In this document: positions 1 to 12,163 of the stretch, in pieces
Numbering within the stretch: position 1 is the stretch's first letter
Layout of the letters: the number at the start of each line of letters is the position of its first letter
DNA from: Chromera velia
Lineage: Eukaryota; Sar; Chromeraceae
Length of the DNA: 64,000 nucleotides
Direction: 5' to 3'
Assembly (NCBI GenBank): GCA_018398765.1
Contig: JAHBMJ010003505.1
Location: 89,460 to 153,459 of the forward strand
Notes under the pieces: generated by a model
Seen by the model: only the letters and a program-made list of their open reading frames with translations
What the model was told of the DNA's origin: nothing
The model's database searches: none
Translations under genes and position numbers: made by a program

Positions 1-288
1 CAGTCGCGGAATGCAACGCTTGCGGCCCTCCGGGTTAATCCAAAAAGTTGCATATGGGGAAGACATGCATGCAACATCTCTCTCATTCATCTCTGTCCTT
101 GATTGGCCCCCAAACTTTTCGCGACCTTTCAGACCCCGTTATTTCTCTCTATCTGCTTTATCTTAGTTGTCCTCACTTCGAAAAAGATTATCTGATCAAA
201 GATCGCCACTCATCTTTCGAAAGAAACGATGCCTGCACATCTTTCCTGCCTGCCTGGCTATGCCTGTCCTTCTTTTCCCCTCCTGCAG

Positions 289-1973
289 ACCCCCGCCCCC
301 TGGAACTACTCCTCGGAAAAGATCTCAACTTTCTACAGAGACAAGAGGGGACCCAGAATGGTACCGGGAGGGGACCGCAGCAGCATCGTAAAGGTCAGGA
401 AGGAAATCAGACACTAATCAAGATTCTCACCTTGGCGTTGTCAAAATGAGCTACTGAACCACCAGAAAGGTATAAAGGTGCAGTCTGACGCAGGCAGGAA
501 CAAAGGGGGAGCTCTCATATGTCGTACAAGTACTCTGTCTGTCTTGTTGTCGCCCTGCTCCCTTTCTGTATCCATTCATCCTTTCCCTATTTCTTTCACA
601 GGGCAAACCTGACGACCCAGGACCCGGACACTACGAGCCTGTCGTGCGGGGTGCCAATGCCGTGACGCTGCACCCGAAGATTCCGATCAAACACGAGACG
701 GCAACTCCTGGTCAGACCATCCATGGGTTTGCTTGCATGCGTTGAATGTCCGAATGTTGAAATGAGGAATGACGTAGGTTTGAGTAAAAAAAGAACCTGC
801 ACCGAATAAGTGACTGCTTCTCTTTTCATCAGCTTTCTGCAGGTCCCCCTTCGTTCCTATAGACCCTACTTCTTTGTGCCTCATTGCCTTCCTTCCGCTG
901 AATTTTGTTTTCTTCCCTCCCTCCCTGTCCCCCTTCATTCAGGTCCTGGGAGCTACGACCCCCCCGGCACCTTCAAGAGACCTGTCTCGACTGACCCTGT
1001 CCGAGTGAGCAGAGCCTTCAGAAGGTCCGTTCGTTGGTCTGCCTTTCAATATTCACTCATCTGCTTCATGTGCTTTCTGTTCTGTATGTCCGCAAAAATG
1101 CGTTCTCTCTTTACCGTGTGATGTGATGTATTGACACACCCTTTATCCGAAAAAAATACACTTCCCAGGACCCGCCACAATGAATTAATTCACAAATCCA
1201 GAAAAAATACACTTCCTAGCATCCACAATGAATTAAGTCACAAATCCAGAAAAAATATACTTCCCACCCCCCACGATGAATTAATTCACAAATCCAGAAA
1301 AAATACACTTCCCAGGACCCGCCACAATGAATTGATTCACAAATCCAGAAAAAATACACTTCCCAGGACCCGCCACAATGAATTAATTCACAAATCCAGA
1401 AAAAATACACTTCCTAGCACCCACAATGAATTAATTCACAAATCCAGAAAAAATACACTTCCCAGGACCCGCCACAATGAATTAATTCACAAATCCAGAA
1501 AAAATATACTTCCCACCCCCCACGATGAATTAATTCACAAATCCAGAAAAAATATACTTCCCACCCCCCACGATGAATTAATTCACAAATCCAGAAAAAA
1601 TACACTTCCTAGCACCCACAATGATTTAATTCACAAATCCAGAAAAAATACACTTCCCAGGACCCGCCACAATGAATTAATTCACAAATCCAGAAAAAAT
1701 ACACTTCCCAGGACCCGCCACAATGAATTAATTCACAAATCCAGAAAAAATACAATTCCCAGCACCCACAATAAATTAGCCATGTTGAGATTGGTTTTTT
1801 GAAGTAGCACTTGAAGGAAGCCTTCTTTCGTTGTTTCTGAATTCTCTGTGTGTGTGTGTGTGTGCATGTGTGCACTGGAAGTGGAAATTGATGGTCTTAG
1901 ACACTAATTGATTATGTGTGTATGTGTATGTGTGTATGTGTGTATGTGTATGTGTGTATGTGTGTATGTGTGT

Positions 1974-2014
<41 letters not shown>

Positions 2015-2589
2015 AGAGCGAGAGAGGGAGAGAGAGAGAGGGCTCTAGAGAGAGAGAGAGAGCGAGAGAGAGAGAGCTTGTTTGCTGAGGAAATTCCTGA
2101 TTTTTCTCCGTCTGCCCATGCATTTGTGATGTCCGTTCCTCTAGTGGCGCTCCCCGTCTTTTCTTGCTTTTCTCCACTCGTTCACTCAGTTCAGATTATA
2201 GGTTTGATCTTTTTTTGTCTGGTATGTCCCAAATTGATGTCGAGCATCAGCTACACAAAAAGTCGATCTGATATTCATGCGTTCAGGTTTGTGGACGAGA
2301 GCCCGGCCTATGTGCGGTCCTCGGAGATCCAGATCCAACGGCTGGCAGACACGGAGGGCGTGGGGGTCCGACCAGGCGTCCGGGCCTACGCGAGGGGGGA
2401 GAACTACATCAGGCACTCACCCCCCTCCAACGCCGTGGCATTGAGGGAAGACGTGTACCTGCTCTCTCATCGCATGGGGGCAGAGAGCCAACCTGGTTGG
2501 TTCACGTAGTTCGAACATGCATGCAGGGTTTGGTTCAAGGCTGCTATGACGGTCCTTTATACTCCTAAATCTTCCCTTTCCGCTATGAC

Positions 2590-2620
<31 letters not shown>

Positions 2621-3564
2621 GCGTGGTGTTCGCATCCACTTTTGCAGAATCTGCTTGCATCACGTGAAAGCCAGAGTATCTCGTGAGCCTTAAAGGCAAC
2701 ATGAATTTGTTTCTTGCGCAGTATTGCCACAGCTAGTTGCATGTACCGGGCTGCTCGATGTCTGCAGCCAGTGGAGGATATTCATATTTGTTCGCCAGAT
2801 CCATACAAAATAAAACTCATGTTGGACGTGTCTATTTTGTTTACCAATCGCACTGCGGATAGCCCACACGAAATCTGTGCAAATCCGTGTGTGGATGCCC
2901 ATGCATTCCCGACATGACTGTGGGATGAAACCTCAGCCCTTTCGCAAGAACTGCCGCTCTCTGCCTTTAAGCCTGTCTGTCTCTTTGTCTCTCTGTCTGT
3001 CTTTCCTCCTCCTCCTTGCAGCCTCCCCCCCATCGACCCGGAGTGTCTCCCCCTCCCAGGCCCTTCTACGCACCCTCTCTGCCCCCTGTCCACACGCGAT
3101 AGAGAGGGACCAGGACTGGGACCCCGCAAGACCCCTCCAGAGAACGGGGCAGGCGCAGGGGAGGACTCAGGGGAAGTCACAAACGACTAACACACAATCG
3201 CACCAACGGAGTGCAAAGGGAAGAAGAAAGAAGACAAAAAGAGTCGATCCAGAGAACCTGGCAGTGAAGACCTCCACTGCTGCTTTGAGAAAGGAGAAAG
3301 AGAGGGAGGCGGAAAATCAGGATGCGAAGGCGAGAAGGAATTCTCAAGACAAGGGCGATGACGACGAGACGCAGATGAAAGGTCAGCGAGTGCTTTTGAC
3401 ATCGTCAAATCTGGTTTGCGATAAGGATTTCAGCACTAGAAGAACCAACAGATTGCCTTCTCTTCTGGTCTGGCCTCTTTTGCTTGCATTTGCGATTGGC
3501 CCAGGCTGATTGTGATCGAGTGCATGCATCTTTCTCTCTCTCTGTTGATGTGATGACTGCATTC

Positions 3565-3599
<35 letters not shown>

Positions 3600-4649
3600 G
3601 ATGTGATGACTGCATGCATCGATCTCTCTCTGTGTTGATGTGATGACTGCATTCAACTCTCTCTCTCTCTGTCTGTTGATGTGATGACTGTATGCATCGA
3701 TCTCTCTCTCTGTTGATGTGATGACTGCATTCAACTCTCTCTCTTTCTCTGTTGATGTGATGACTGTATGCATCGATCTCTCTCTCTGTTGATGTGATGA
3801 CTGCATGCAGAGACGAAGACGAGTGTTGTAGAGAAGGGTCCGGTCGATGACCAAGAAGGGACAGAGGGCGTTGGAAAGAAAGACAGACACAGAGAGGACA
3901 GGGACGAGGACGAGGAAGATGAGAAAGAAGAGAAACAGACTTCCCATGACGAAGACTTCGATCCTACTTTGGATCCCTCCGCAGAAGCAGAGAGAGAAAG
4001 AGACGCTGTGTCGCGTCCCACGACCCGCTTGGTGTCTGCCAGAGAGCCCGGGGGTGGTCCCTCATCTGCCGCTCCGGGTGACTCCTCTTCTTTGCAGAGT
4101 CCCAGCAGGATGGGGGACAGAGGGGACGGGGCTCGCACAGAGGGGGGCAGGGGGGGGCGTGACACTTCAGGGAAACATCCGGGCATTGGCGACCTCCCGC
4201 TTCCTCCAGTTGAGGAGGGGATGGAAGGCAATCGTCGTCAGGTTGCGGGGGTGGGGTCAGAATTTGATTACGACTTTCAGTCAGGAAGTGAGAGTGGAGA
4301 TGAAAAAGAAGGGGGAGAGAACGGCAAGGAAGATGATGAAGGAGACGGACAAGAGCAGGAGAAGGAAGATGGAGATGAAGACAGGGAAGAGGACAGAGGT
4401 GGACACGAAGAGAAAGATGGTGAGGATGATGGGGACGCGAACGGAGACGTGGAAGCTAATGGAGAGGAAAGGGCAGAGGCCGAGCCAGCAACGAGAGAAG
4501 AAGATGAAAGGAAAGATGAAGAGAACCAAGCGGACGAAAAATCAGCCGACTCGGGTGGACAAGAGCCTCAGGAGGCAGCGGCTGACAAAGAAGAAAAAAG
4601 ACCGGAGGAGAAAGAAGCAGATGGGGGTTTTGGTTGGATGGGGGAATGA
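289..4649 (+). CDS. STPGR (SHIPPO)-type microtubule protein with acidic C-terminal tail, 5' partial
   Basis: Exons by splice and phase matching: 289-393, 602-710, 943-1024, 2287-2495, 3022-3381, 3811-4649 (stop TGA at 4647). They join into 567 residues in one frame. The 5' end is missing: an upstream exon may end near base 39, just outside what can be judged. Two sperm-tail PG-rich motifs are visible, PGPGHYEP (exon at 602) and PGPGSYDPP (split across the 710/943 junction). A tyrosine-rich PAPWNYSS segment precedes them and a further PG-poor repeat region follows in the 2287 exon. Known of the family: STPGR proteins (ODF3/SHIPPO, CFAP-type) lie on or inside axonemal or cortical microtubules. 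The last exon is low-complexity and very acidic (long E/D/K runs, about residues 320-560), ending GGFGWMGE. That tail is not part of the family core. The product could instead bind cortical microtubules. Intron 4 holds a minisatellite and intron 5 of this list a CT-rich tandem array. Confidence 0.72.
1143..1790. repeat. Intronic minisatellite, about 13 units of 48 or 51 bp
   Basis: The repeat lies inside the intron 1025-2286. Units share the core CAAATCCAGAAAAAATACAC, followed by one of three variants (CCCAGGACCCGCCACAATG, CCTAGCACCCACAATG or CCCACCCCCCACGATG) and then AATTAATTCA. Unit lengths are multiples of three, so the plus strand stays open for over 200 codons (recurring HKSRKN) and the minus strand is open in part as well. 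No splice sites that would include it were seen, so it is called non-coding. Confidence 0.9.
1842..2080. repeat. TG/TATG and AG microsatellites in intron
   Basis: Compound simple repeats (TG, TGTA, then GA) lie between the minisatellite and the exon at 2287. They generate spurious Cys/Val and Arg/Glu reading frames. Confidence 0.9.
3530..3810. repeat. CT-rich tandem array ending in a 3' splice site
   Basis: About eight copies of TGTTGATGTGATGACTGCAT (with TGCATCGA or TTCAACTC variants) are separated by CT runs. The last copy reads GACTGCATGCAG and supplies the AG used by the exon at 3811. Confidence 0.8.
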
Positions 4650-7326
4650 CAGAAGGACTGCATGAGAGTGGCAGAGCTTTGAGGAAAGTCCATTTGGGTG
4701 TGTGGTATGAGGAAGAAGGATCGAACTTTGAGATCGACTATGAATCGTGAAAAGCGACCAAGCAATTAAGTTGTGCATTCACGTTCTGGGCCCGATGTTG
4801 CCTTCAATTTATTAAAAAAAATTTTAAAGCCGTCAAAGAAGAGTGAGTCTTTTCTTGTCTAGCTCTTTGTAGTCAAATCGCTGCAGTGAAAGAACGATCG
4901 AACCAAGCCAGGAGAAAACACACTGCTAATAAAATTTAGGTGAAGTAAAAGAACCTTATTTTGTCTAAGTTATATATAAAGTACCGGCGCTGCCAATGTA
5001 TGACTATATAGGCTCCTAGGCCCTGCACTCCATAAATAAAAAAAAAAAAAAGAAAAAAAAGAAAGTTTCTGATCTTTTTTTATTTATTTATTTATCCAGT
5101 AAAAAGTATACAGTTTTCAATCATGCAACACCCCGTGCAACACTTTTGTAACATTTGAGCAACAGTTGTTTGCCTACTAAGTGTTATGATAAATAAAAAA
5201 AAAAATCCATAAAAAAAAAGTTTTTCTGATCTTTTCTTTTTTTTTAAATGTAGTGTGGGGCCTAGATAGGCTCCCCATACATAGAAAAATAAAAAAGTTA
5301 ATTGTTTAAAACCACCTTTATTTTTCTATTTATTTTTTTGAAGCAGACACTTCAACTTCGAACTGACACATTAAAAAAAAAAATCAGGTTTTTGCCTTTA
5401 TTTATTTATTTATTTTCTTACGTATGGCCCAGGGGAACCTAGTCCATCCCCCGGCAGTGGATCGACCTCGTCACAAACCCAGAACATAAATCCTAATTCT
5501 AACCCTATCCCTTTAATTACTAATTCTTAAATCATTCTTAGAGTCATTCTAGGAGTCATTTTATAGTTTTTATAAATAGATTGATCCATGCACACTGCAG
5601 TATGCCAGACTGCATGCGGGATGAAACGATGCTTGAAAAGGCCGACACATCGCAACGGCCCACGAACGCATCTAAATGCGTCCATGGAGGTCCACTCAAT
5701 CAAAACTTCAGTCGCATGCAGCTGTTGAAGCCTTTCAACTGACTGCATGCACCGGCCGTCAGCACAACTCAGAGTACCGACAGCATCGAGGAGCAACCAA
5801 CACTCTCCTAAAGTGACACGACATTCAATTTGCACGTCCGGCCGCTTCGTGCATACATGCACGCATTCATGATTGCATCAGCCACACACAGACGGCACAC
5901 ATATGCAGCACCACCTAATATACATCAGTGCAACAGACTGCATGGATGTGCAAACGAGTGAGTCCATACTCCCTAAAACGGCCCACCAACAGATTGGCGC
6001 CGCGCTTTGAATTCTCATTTCAACATTGAACGATGTGATGCGTTCACATCTTCATTCCGCAACACATGCACTCTGACAAAAGAAAAAGAGTGTCTGTCAG
6101 TTTGTCTGACTTCATGTGTGTCAGACTCTGCCTGTCTGTCGGATTACACCCGATCGAGCGAAGAATGACGCACGCACGCACGCACCACAGAGTACCCAAC
6201 AAGGGCTGGCAGCAGAAATAAAAAAGACACATGAATCGATCCGAAGACTTTCTGGAAAAAAGGACGAGAAACGGGAGAGTGTGAGGAAACTCTTTTCTCT
6301 TGAGGTTGCGCCTGCCTCAACCAGAAGCAACACACGCACTCGCCAGTGAGTCGCCACCCATGATGCATCTTTATATTTCATACACCACGACGCATTCAGG
6401 CTCTCTAGGTAGCTCTCTAGCTCTCGCTTTCTCTTTCTGCGGCTTTTTCGAGGCTGTCCGTCCATCATCCTTCTCCCCCGCGTGTGTCTGTCAACATTCG
6501 CATGCAGACAGACTCCTCTCTTCTTTAATTCCTTCTTGCTGTGTGTCTTCCTGACGGTCCCCCAGATTGGACGGTCAGTCGCCCCGCATGAGAAGAGAAG
6601 TATGAAGAGAGCGAGGCAGAGAGACGAATTCCAAATAACGCCCCCTTGTCTGTGTTCCTTCTCTTTTCAAACCACTCCACCTTCCCACTCCACCTTTCAA
6701 ACCCTCCCACAACCCGGCCCCTCCCTCATTCACAAACACACACACGCATACAGACACACACCGTGTGACCAACCATAGGGCGACACTGAGAAAGGAGCAT
6801 GAATGAATGTCATTGAAGCTGCGGGCAGATCAGTAAGCCTTGCCAGAAAGGAAGGAAGGAAGGAAGGACTGGCTGTGGGACTTACGTATGCCCTGTCGGC
6901 CCACCGGCAGGCGGCCATAGGCGGCCCTGTGTCTGTTGTGCATGTGTCCGCGCGGGCCTGCCGGCGCCGTGTGTATTAAGACCGCGCGTGCGTCAATACA
7001 ATTGACGTGCGTGACCGATATACGATGGTTCCGTTTCTGTGCCTGAATCTCCATCTATCTCCATCTCCTCCGACCGCTTTCTCGGTGACTGCTCAGACTC
7101 ATACAGCGGACAATAGCTGACGTATGCAGGCTTCCGGTGACAGACCCGCCCCTTCCTTCCCGACCTCCTTACAGTCGGTCCTCAAGCCTGCTGCTCGATT
7201 CACATCTGGCACACGTGACTGATCAGCAGAGCGCCCAACAATTGACGCGAGTTTCCTCGTAATAGACACCTCGCTCAGTCTTTGTGCTAAACCTTGGCCT
7301 TCTCTTCTACGTTTTTGCGTGATAAA
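4650..7326. other. Intergenic region between the STPGR gene and SNF8
   Basis: 4650-5550 is AT-rich, with A and T runs and an AATAAA at about 4928 that may serve the upstream gene. 5550-6560 is mixed sequence rich in TGCATGC. 6880-6990 carries GC-rich blocks (GGCGGCC, CGCGCGGGCC, GCCGGCGCCG) about 350 bp before the SNF8 ATG and may be its promoter. No supportable gene was found. Confidence 0.6.
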
Positions 7327-8277
7327 ATGAGGCGGGGCGTGGGCATCAAAGCAGTGAGGCACCTGCAAGAAAGAGATGTGAGTTTACTCATCCCGTCTCC
7401 TTTCTCCGTCTGCTCCCTTTCTCTCCCTCGCGGAGCCACACGTCTTTCAGGGAGAGCCCAGACACACAACATCGCCTCCCTTTTCTTCCTTGGTGGAGTT
7501 CCGTGATATTCTTATCCTTGCACTGCCTTCTCTTCATATATTCTGAATGTTTTTTTCTCTTCTCCTCACAGCAAAAGATCGCGGCGGTGGGCGATCACAT
7601 CCGTGAGGGGCGAACGGCGTTGGCAAAGGAACAGTTCGAGAGCTTCAAGCAGAAGCTGACCGAATTCGCCTCCAAGCACCGCAAGAGAATCAACTCAGAT
7701 CCTCAGTTCCGACAGCAGTTCTTCGAAATGTGCAACACAGTAGGGGTGGACCCCCTGACATGTCAGCCGTCACTCCTAGATCCGCGTCCGGGTCGTCAGT
7801 CAGACAGTAGAGCGAGAGAGAGAGCAAAAAGAGGAAGGACACGGACACAGAGATTCAGGAAGGCTGAGAGGAACTTTTCGATTTGTCTGGTCTGCTCTGG
7901 CCCTGGCTCTCAGCCTTCCTTCCATGAATTTGTCCTTCGTCCCTCTATCTCCCCCTCTCCTGTCCACCACAGGGCGGAACAGAAAAAGTCTGTCGATCCG
8001 TGTCTTTTTTCGTGCTTCTGCAGCAAGCAAGGGGTTCTGGGCGAAACTTTTGGGAACCGGAAATTTCTTCTATAGACTTGGCGTCAGTTTTTTCCCATCG
8101 CTTTACTTCTCTGTTCTTCTTCCTGTCTTTCGCCCCTCGAGAGAGTGGGCGTGTTTTTTTTTTGTTTTTTTTTACGCCACATGGCTTTTTTCTGTACGCT
8201 TTTCTGTCTGTCTGTCTTTCCAGTGGGCAGATCTGCCTGTGGTGGTCTTTGTTTCTCCTCTCCCCCCCCCNNNNNNN

Positions 8278-8335
<58 letters not shown>

Positions 8336-8385
8336 TATGTATGTGTGTCTGTGTCTGTGTCTGTGTCTGTGTCTGTCTCTCTCTG

Positions 8386-8440
<55 letters not shown>

Positions 8441-10141
8441 ACGTTTGCATGTTTGCACGTGTCCCTCCTTGTATTTTCGACTTCGCAGGTCCAAATTCTG
8501 ACAGTGACGCTGGCCACGAGGCCAGAGAATGGAGGGCTGCTGGAGGTGGGTTTGGGAGGGGTAGAGATTGGGACCTGTGTGTGTTTTGGCCTGGACCTAT
8601 TGACAGAACACAAGCCATGCATTGATTTTCATACAGAATTTATTTAGTTATTATGCTCTTGCATCTGTATGAAAATAAAGGCCTGGCCCTGTTGAGAGGA
8701 CACAAACAAGGGAAGGCCGGGATCATGGAGTGTGTCGGAAATCGAGAAGAAAGAGAGACAAACACAGACCCATGCACACTGATGACCAAAGCGGCGAGAG
8801 AAAGAGAAAGCGGATGTAGGAGGGGGTTGTGTGAATGAGCGTAATTCCTCGCACAATTTTTCCATTTCGATTTGTCCCTCCTTTTTCTAATCTGTCTTTC
8901 TTCCTTTCTTCCCTCCCTTCTCTTGTTTTCATCTTTGCTTCCGTTTGTTCTTTTGTTCTTTGTTTGCACTCTGAATGCCTGCCGGCCGTCTGTCATGGAA
9001 GAAATACAGACTGGAAAAGAATCAGATCATGCATGCTGTTGTAGATCGAGGAGAGTTACGTAGATAGCAATCATTTTGATCGAGGAGAGTTACGTACATA
9101 GCAATCATTTTGATGCGAAGCCAGCGGCTTGCTTGTGAGACAGACCTGTGAATCTATGGGTGCACGTGGGTTGACGCACGCAAGGACGCATGAGTGCGTG
9201 CGTCAATGTATGGATGCACGTGGGTTGATAAGAGGGAGGGAGGTGTTAGACCATTGAAGAGAGGGGTGGAGGGAAAACGCGAGAAACAAAAAAAGAAAAA
9301 AGTACATTTTTCATGTCAACCAACAGGCCTCTCTCTCTGTCTCCACACTTTTGTCTTCTGTCTGTTTGTCTGTTCATGGCAGCTCGAGGACCTCCTTCGG
9401 CGCTTAAGAAGGAAGGGGGGGGGGCTGCAGAATGTATCCAGGTCGGCTTCATGACCTTTTGAACGTTTTTCTCTCGTTTAATTTTTCGTTTTTTGGTTCA
9501 TTCTCTTTCGTTGCCCGCTTCTTCGTCACAGCGCTCCATGGCTTTGGCTTCTTCGCCCCTCTTTTCTGTGATTTGTTTTGTTTTTCTCTTCTCCAGTTTC
9601 TCTGCCTTTCTTTTAAAGGTCTCAGGATTCTGACCTGCTTCGCCTTTTGGGGGGCTCCGTCGCTCTTTGTTTGTTCTTAGAAATTATTCGTGAGAAGAAG
9701 CGGGTTTGCTGGAGACGACCTTGAGGATCATTTGAGCTAGTGCTTCCACATTTCATCTTCTAAATACCGCGGAGTGACAATACGTGTGTGCGCAGAGATG
9801 ATGTCGAGAGGGCTCTCGGCCGACTGACGGCTTTGGGGGAGGGGGTGTCGGTCATTAAGGTCGGTCTTGGCTCAGCATGTCTGATGCTTGGTCATCCTCT
9901 GCTCCTGTTGATTTGTTTTGTTCGTCTTTGTTCCCGTTGATTTGTCTTGTTCGTCTTTGAATCCGAAGGGAAGAGGTCTTCTGTACGCCGTTCGTCTTCT
10001 CTTTGTCCCTCCAGAATGGACCTTCTCTTCTTTTCTGGTGGATCTGCATGAGTATCTCTCTGTTTTTGTCCAAAAGTCTTTGTGCCTGTCGATGCAAGTG
10101 TCTGTCTATCTGCATATTCGCCTCCATTTCTCTCTCTCTCC

Positions 10142-10199
<58 letters not shown>

Positions 10200-10435
10200 C
10201 GAGGAGGTCGTTTGTTAATTTTGTCAGTTCCCGAAGAAATGACAGGAGGGGCAGAGCTCCCGATAATTCTTGACAGGGCAGCTGAGGATGCTACTGCAGT
10301 CAGTCAGTCCGTCCCGTAGAGATCCCGAATCAATCAGTAACTTTCTCTCTGCTAGTCTCTTTCGGGTCTTCGCGTCTGCTTTGCGTTTTTCCGCAATCTC
10401 GGTCTGCCTGCTGTTGACTTTCTGTCTGTCTCTCC

Positions 10436-10475
<40 letters not shown>

Positions 10476-10862
10476 ATGTGGTTGTGTTTGTATCTCCGAA
10501 TTTTTGCGCCCCTTGGTGTGTGTATGTCCTCCGAGATCCGTCTCTTTTCCTTCTTCTGCTGTTTTCCATTTTTTTTCTTCCACCCCAATACTTGATCAGC
10601 CTTTGAGAAACTCCGGAGGCCGGCCTCCTGGTGTGATCTTTGTCCCTTTCGGTCTGTCTGTCTTCACCCTTCTTTGTCTTGCCCTCCATGTGTTTTTTCT
10701 CTCCCTTTCTTTCTCTCTGTCTTTCTGTCTATGTCTCTCTACGTGTGTACATGTTTGCTTCAGAAGGGAGGACACCAAGTTGGCGTGATCTCTCGAGTTG
10801 ACTTGGAGGCTGCAGCTCCGAGGGGATTGGGGTGGAGCGTTGAGAGGGCAGAGGCTGCTTTG

Positions 10863-10912
<50 letters not shown>

Positions 10913-12163
10913 TTTTCCCTCTGCCTCTGGCGTGCCTGCGTGCTCGTCTGTCTGAACATACTTTCTGTGCGCCCCTCCGCCTCCTGCACTAGAAAGTGGG
11001 GAAGTGCATTCGTTTTTCGGTGGACATGCTGAGTACTTCTCCCTGTCACCTCTTGTGCAGATTGAAGACAATTCAGAGAGAGGGATTTGTGTACTCGTAG
11101 ATAAAGCCAAAAGGAGAAAGGAAGAGATGATTGAGTGTCTGGTCCAACGACTTTCATATGGAATGATTCTTTTTTTCCGTTTCTACCTCGTCCCCCTTCT
11201 TTCCTCGTTGTTGTCCTCTCTCTTTTTGTCCGTCTCCCGATCCTCCTCTTTCTTTGCCCTGTGCCAATCAACCAACTTGTCTGTTTCTATGCATACATGC
11301 GTGTGTGCAGGCGTTGCTTGTGAGAGAGAGCCTGGTGTGGGTGGACGGAGGAGAGGGGGCGGTGAGTTGTATGTTGGTTTGTCTCTTTTTTCTTTTTTCT
11401 GTTTTTTACATGCAGTCACTCAGGTTTGGGTGAGGGTGCACTCAGATGCGTCTCTTCACCAGTCAACCCATCTCTCTTTTTCTGCTGGCCGTTTCGTCCG
11501 CTTTGAGGGAATTAAAGGGGGGGTGGTGAACCCTGCATGGGCGTTCGATCGCATCATGAGTGAACGCGTGGCTGTCGACCGAAGAGACAAGGAGAAACCG
11601 TAAAGTGGATGGTCGGAGACGCGGGCATAAGGGTCTGCACAAGGGAGATGTGGAATGCGAGGCTGAAGAAAAAAGGGGAGGGAGTGCAGGCGATCGTCCC
11701 TGAGAGCTTTGTTTTCTTTCTTTTGTTTTCCTTCTTTCCTATGGTCCATTATTGAAACCCATGGATATCCTACCTGCGCACGGAAGGCCACGAGGGTTGG
11801 TGAAGAAGCCACAGTCCTGCCTGCAGTAATTGAAGTTTTGCCGATTTTGGTTCCTTGCTTGGAGGGTTCCTCGGTAATTTGATTTCGGGCCTGCGAACGC
11901 CTCATCCGTGTACCAACCTACGTGCGACGCTTTGTGCGTTGTGTCTATGTGTATGTTCAGTTTTTCTTCTTTTTTTTCGGATCAGGATGGCACCATAGAT
12001 CGATGTGCGTTCTGTGGGACTGCCGCAGGATCCGAGTGACACCGTCTGGCCCCTCTACTGGTTCCCCTCTCTTGCTGGCTCTGTGGTGTCCTCTTCGGAG
12101 CCTTCCTCGTCCTCAAATGCACCATTCCTGGCCGCTGTGGCGGGGGAAGCTGCTTTCAGTTAG
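7327..12163 (+). CDS. SNF8: Vacuolar-sorting protein SNF8/VPS22, ESCRT-II subunit
   Basis: Ten exons: 7327-7377, 7572-7761, 8024-8082, 8489-8545, 9383-9441, 9796-9859, 10200-10298, 10764-10862, 11311-11361, 12029-12163. They give 287 residues in one frame (the human protein is about 258). SNF8 (VPS22/EAP30) is a core subunit of ESCRT-II, which acts on endosomes in sorting ubiquitinated membrane proteins into multivesicular bodies. Matching signatures in order: MRRGVG at the N-terminus; [40 protein letters not shown]; the ENGGLL helix-turn; LLILSVPEE; the second winged helix ending [11 protein letters not shown]; and the aromatic PLYWFP near the C-terminus. The C-terminal 25 residues are Ser/Ala-rich and extend past the usual end. 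The ATG was chosen because MRRGVG aligns with the family start. Introns contain CT and TG repeats and a 7-base N gap at 8271. Exon-intron phases all close. Confidence 0.96.
8271..8450. repeat. Assembly gap plus CT/TG microsatellite in SNF8 intron 3
   Basis: Seven Ns (8271-8277) follow a C run. TC, TG, TGTC and TG tracts come next. Length and phase of this intron are therefore uncertain, but it lies outside the exons. Confidence 0.95.
9046..9114. repeat. Two-copy 34-bp direct repeat in SNF8 intron
   Basis: GATCGAGGAGAGTTACGTA...CAATCATTTT occurs twice in tandem with one difference (GATAG versus CATAG). Confidence 0.8.

Noticed and set aside
7945-8622. Long Thr/His- or Arg/Glu-rich and Cys/Val-rich frames around 8280-8450
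   Set aside because: They are produced by CT and TG microsatellites and an N gap inside an SNF8 intron.
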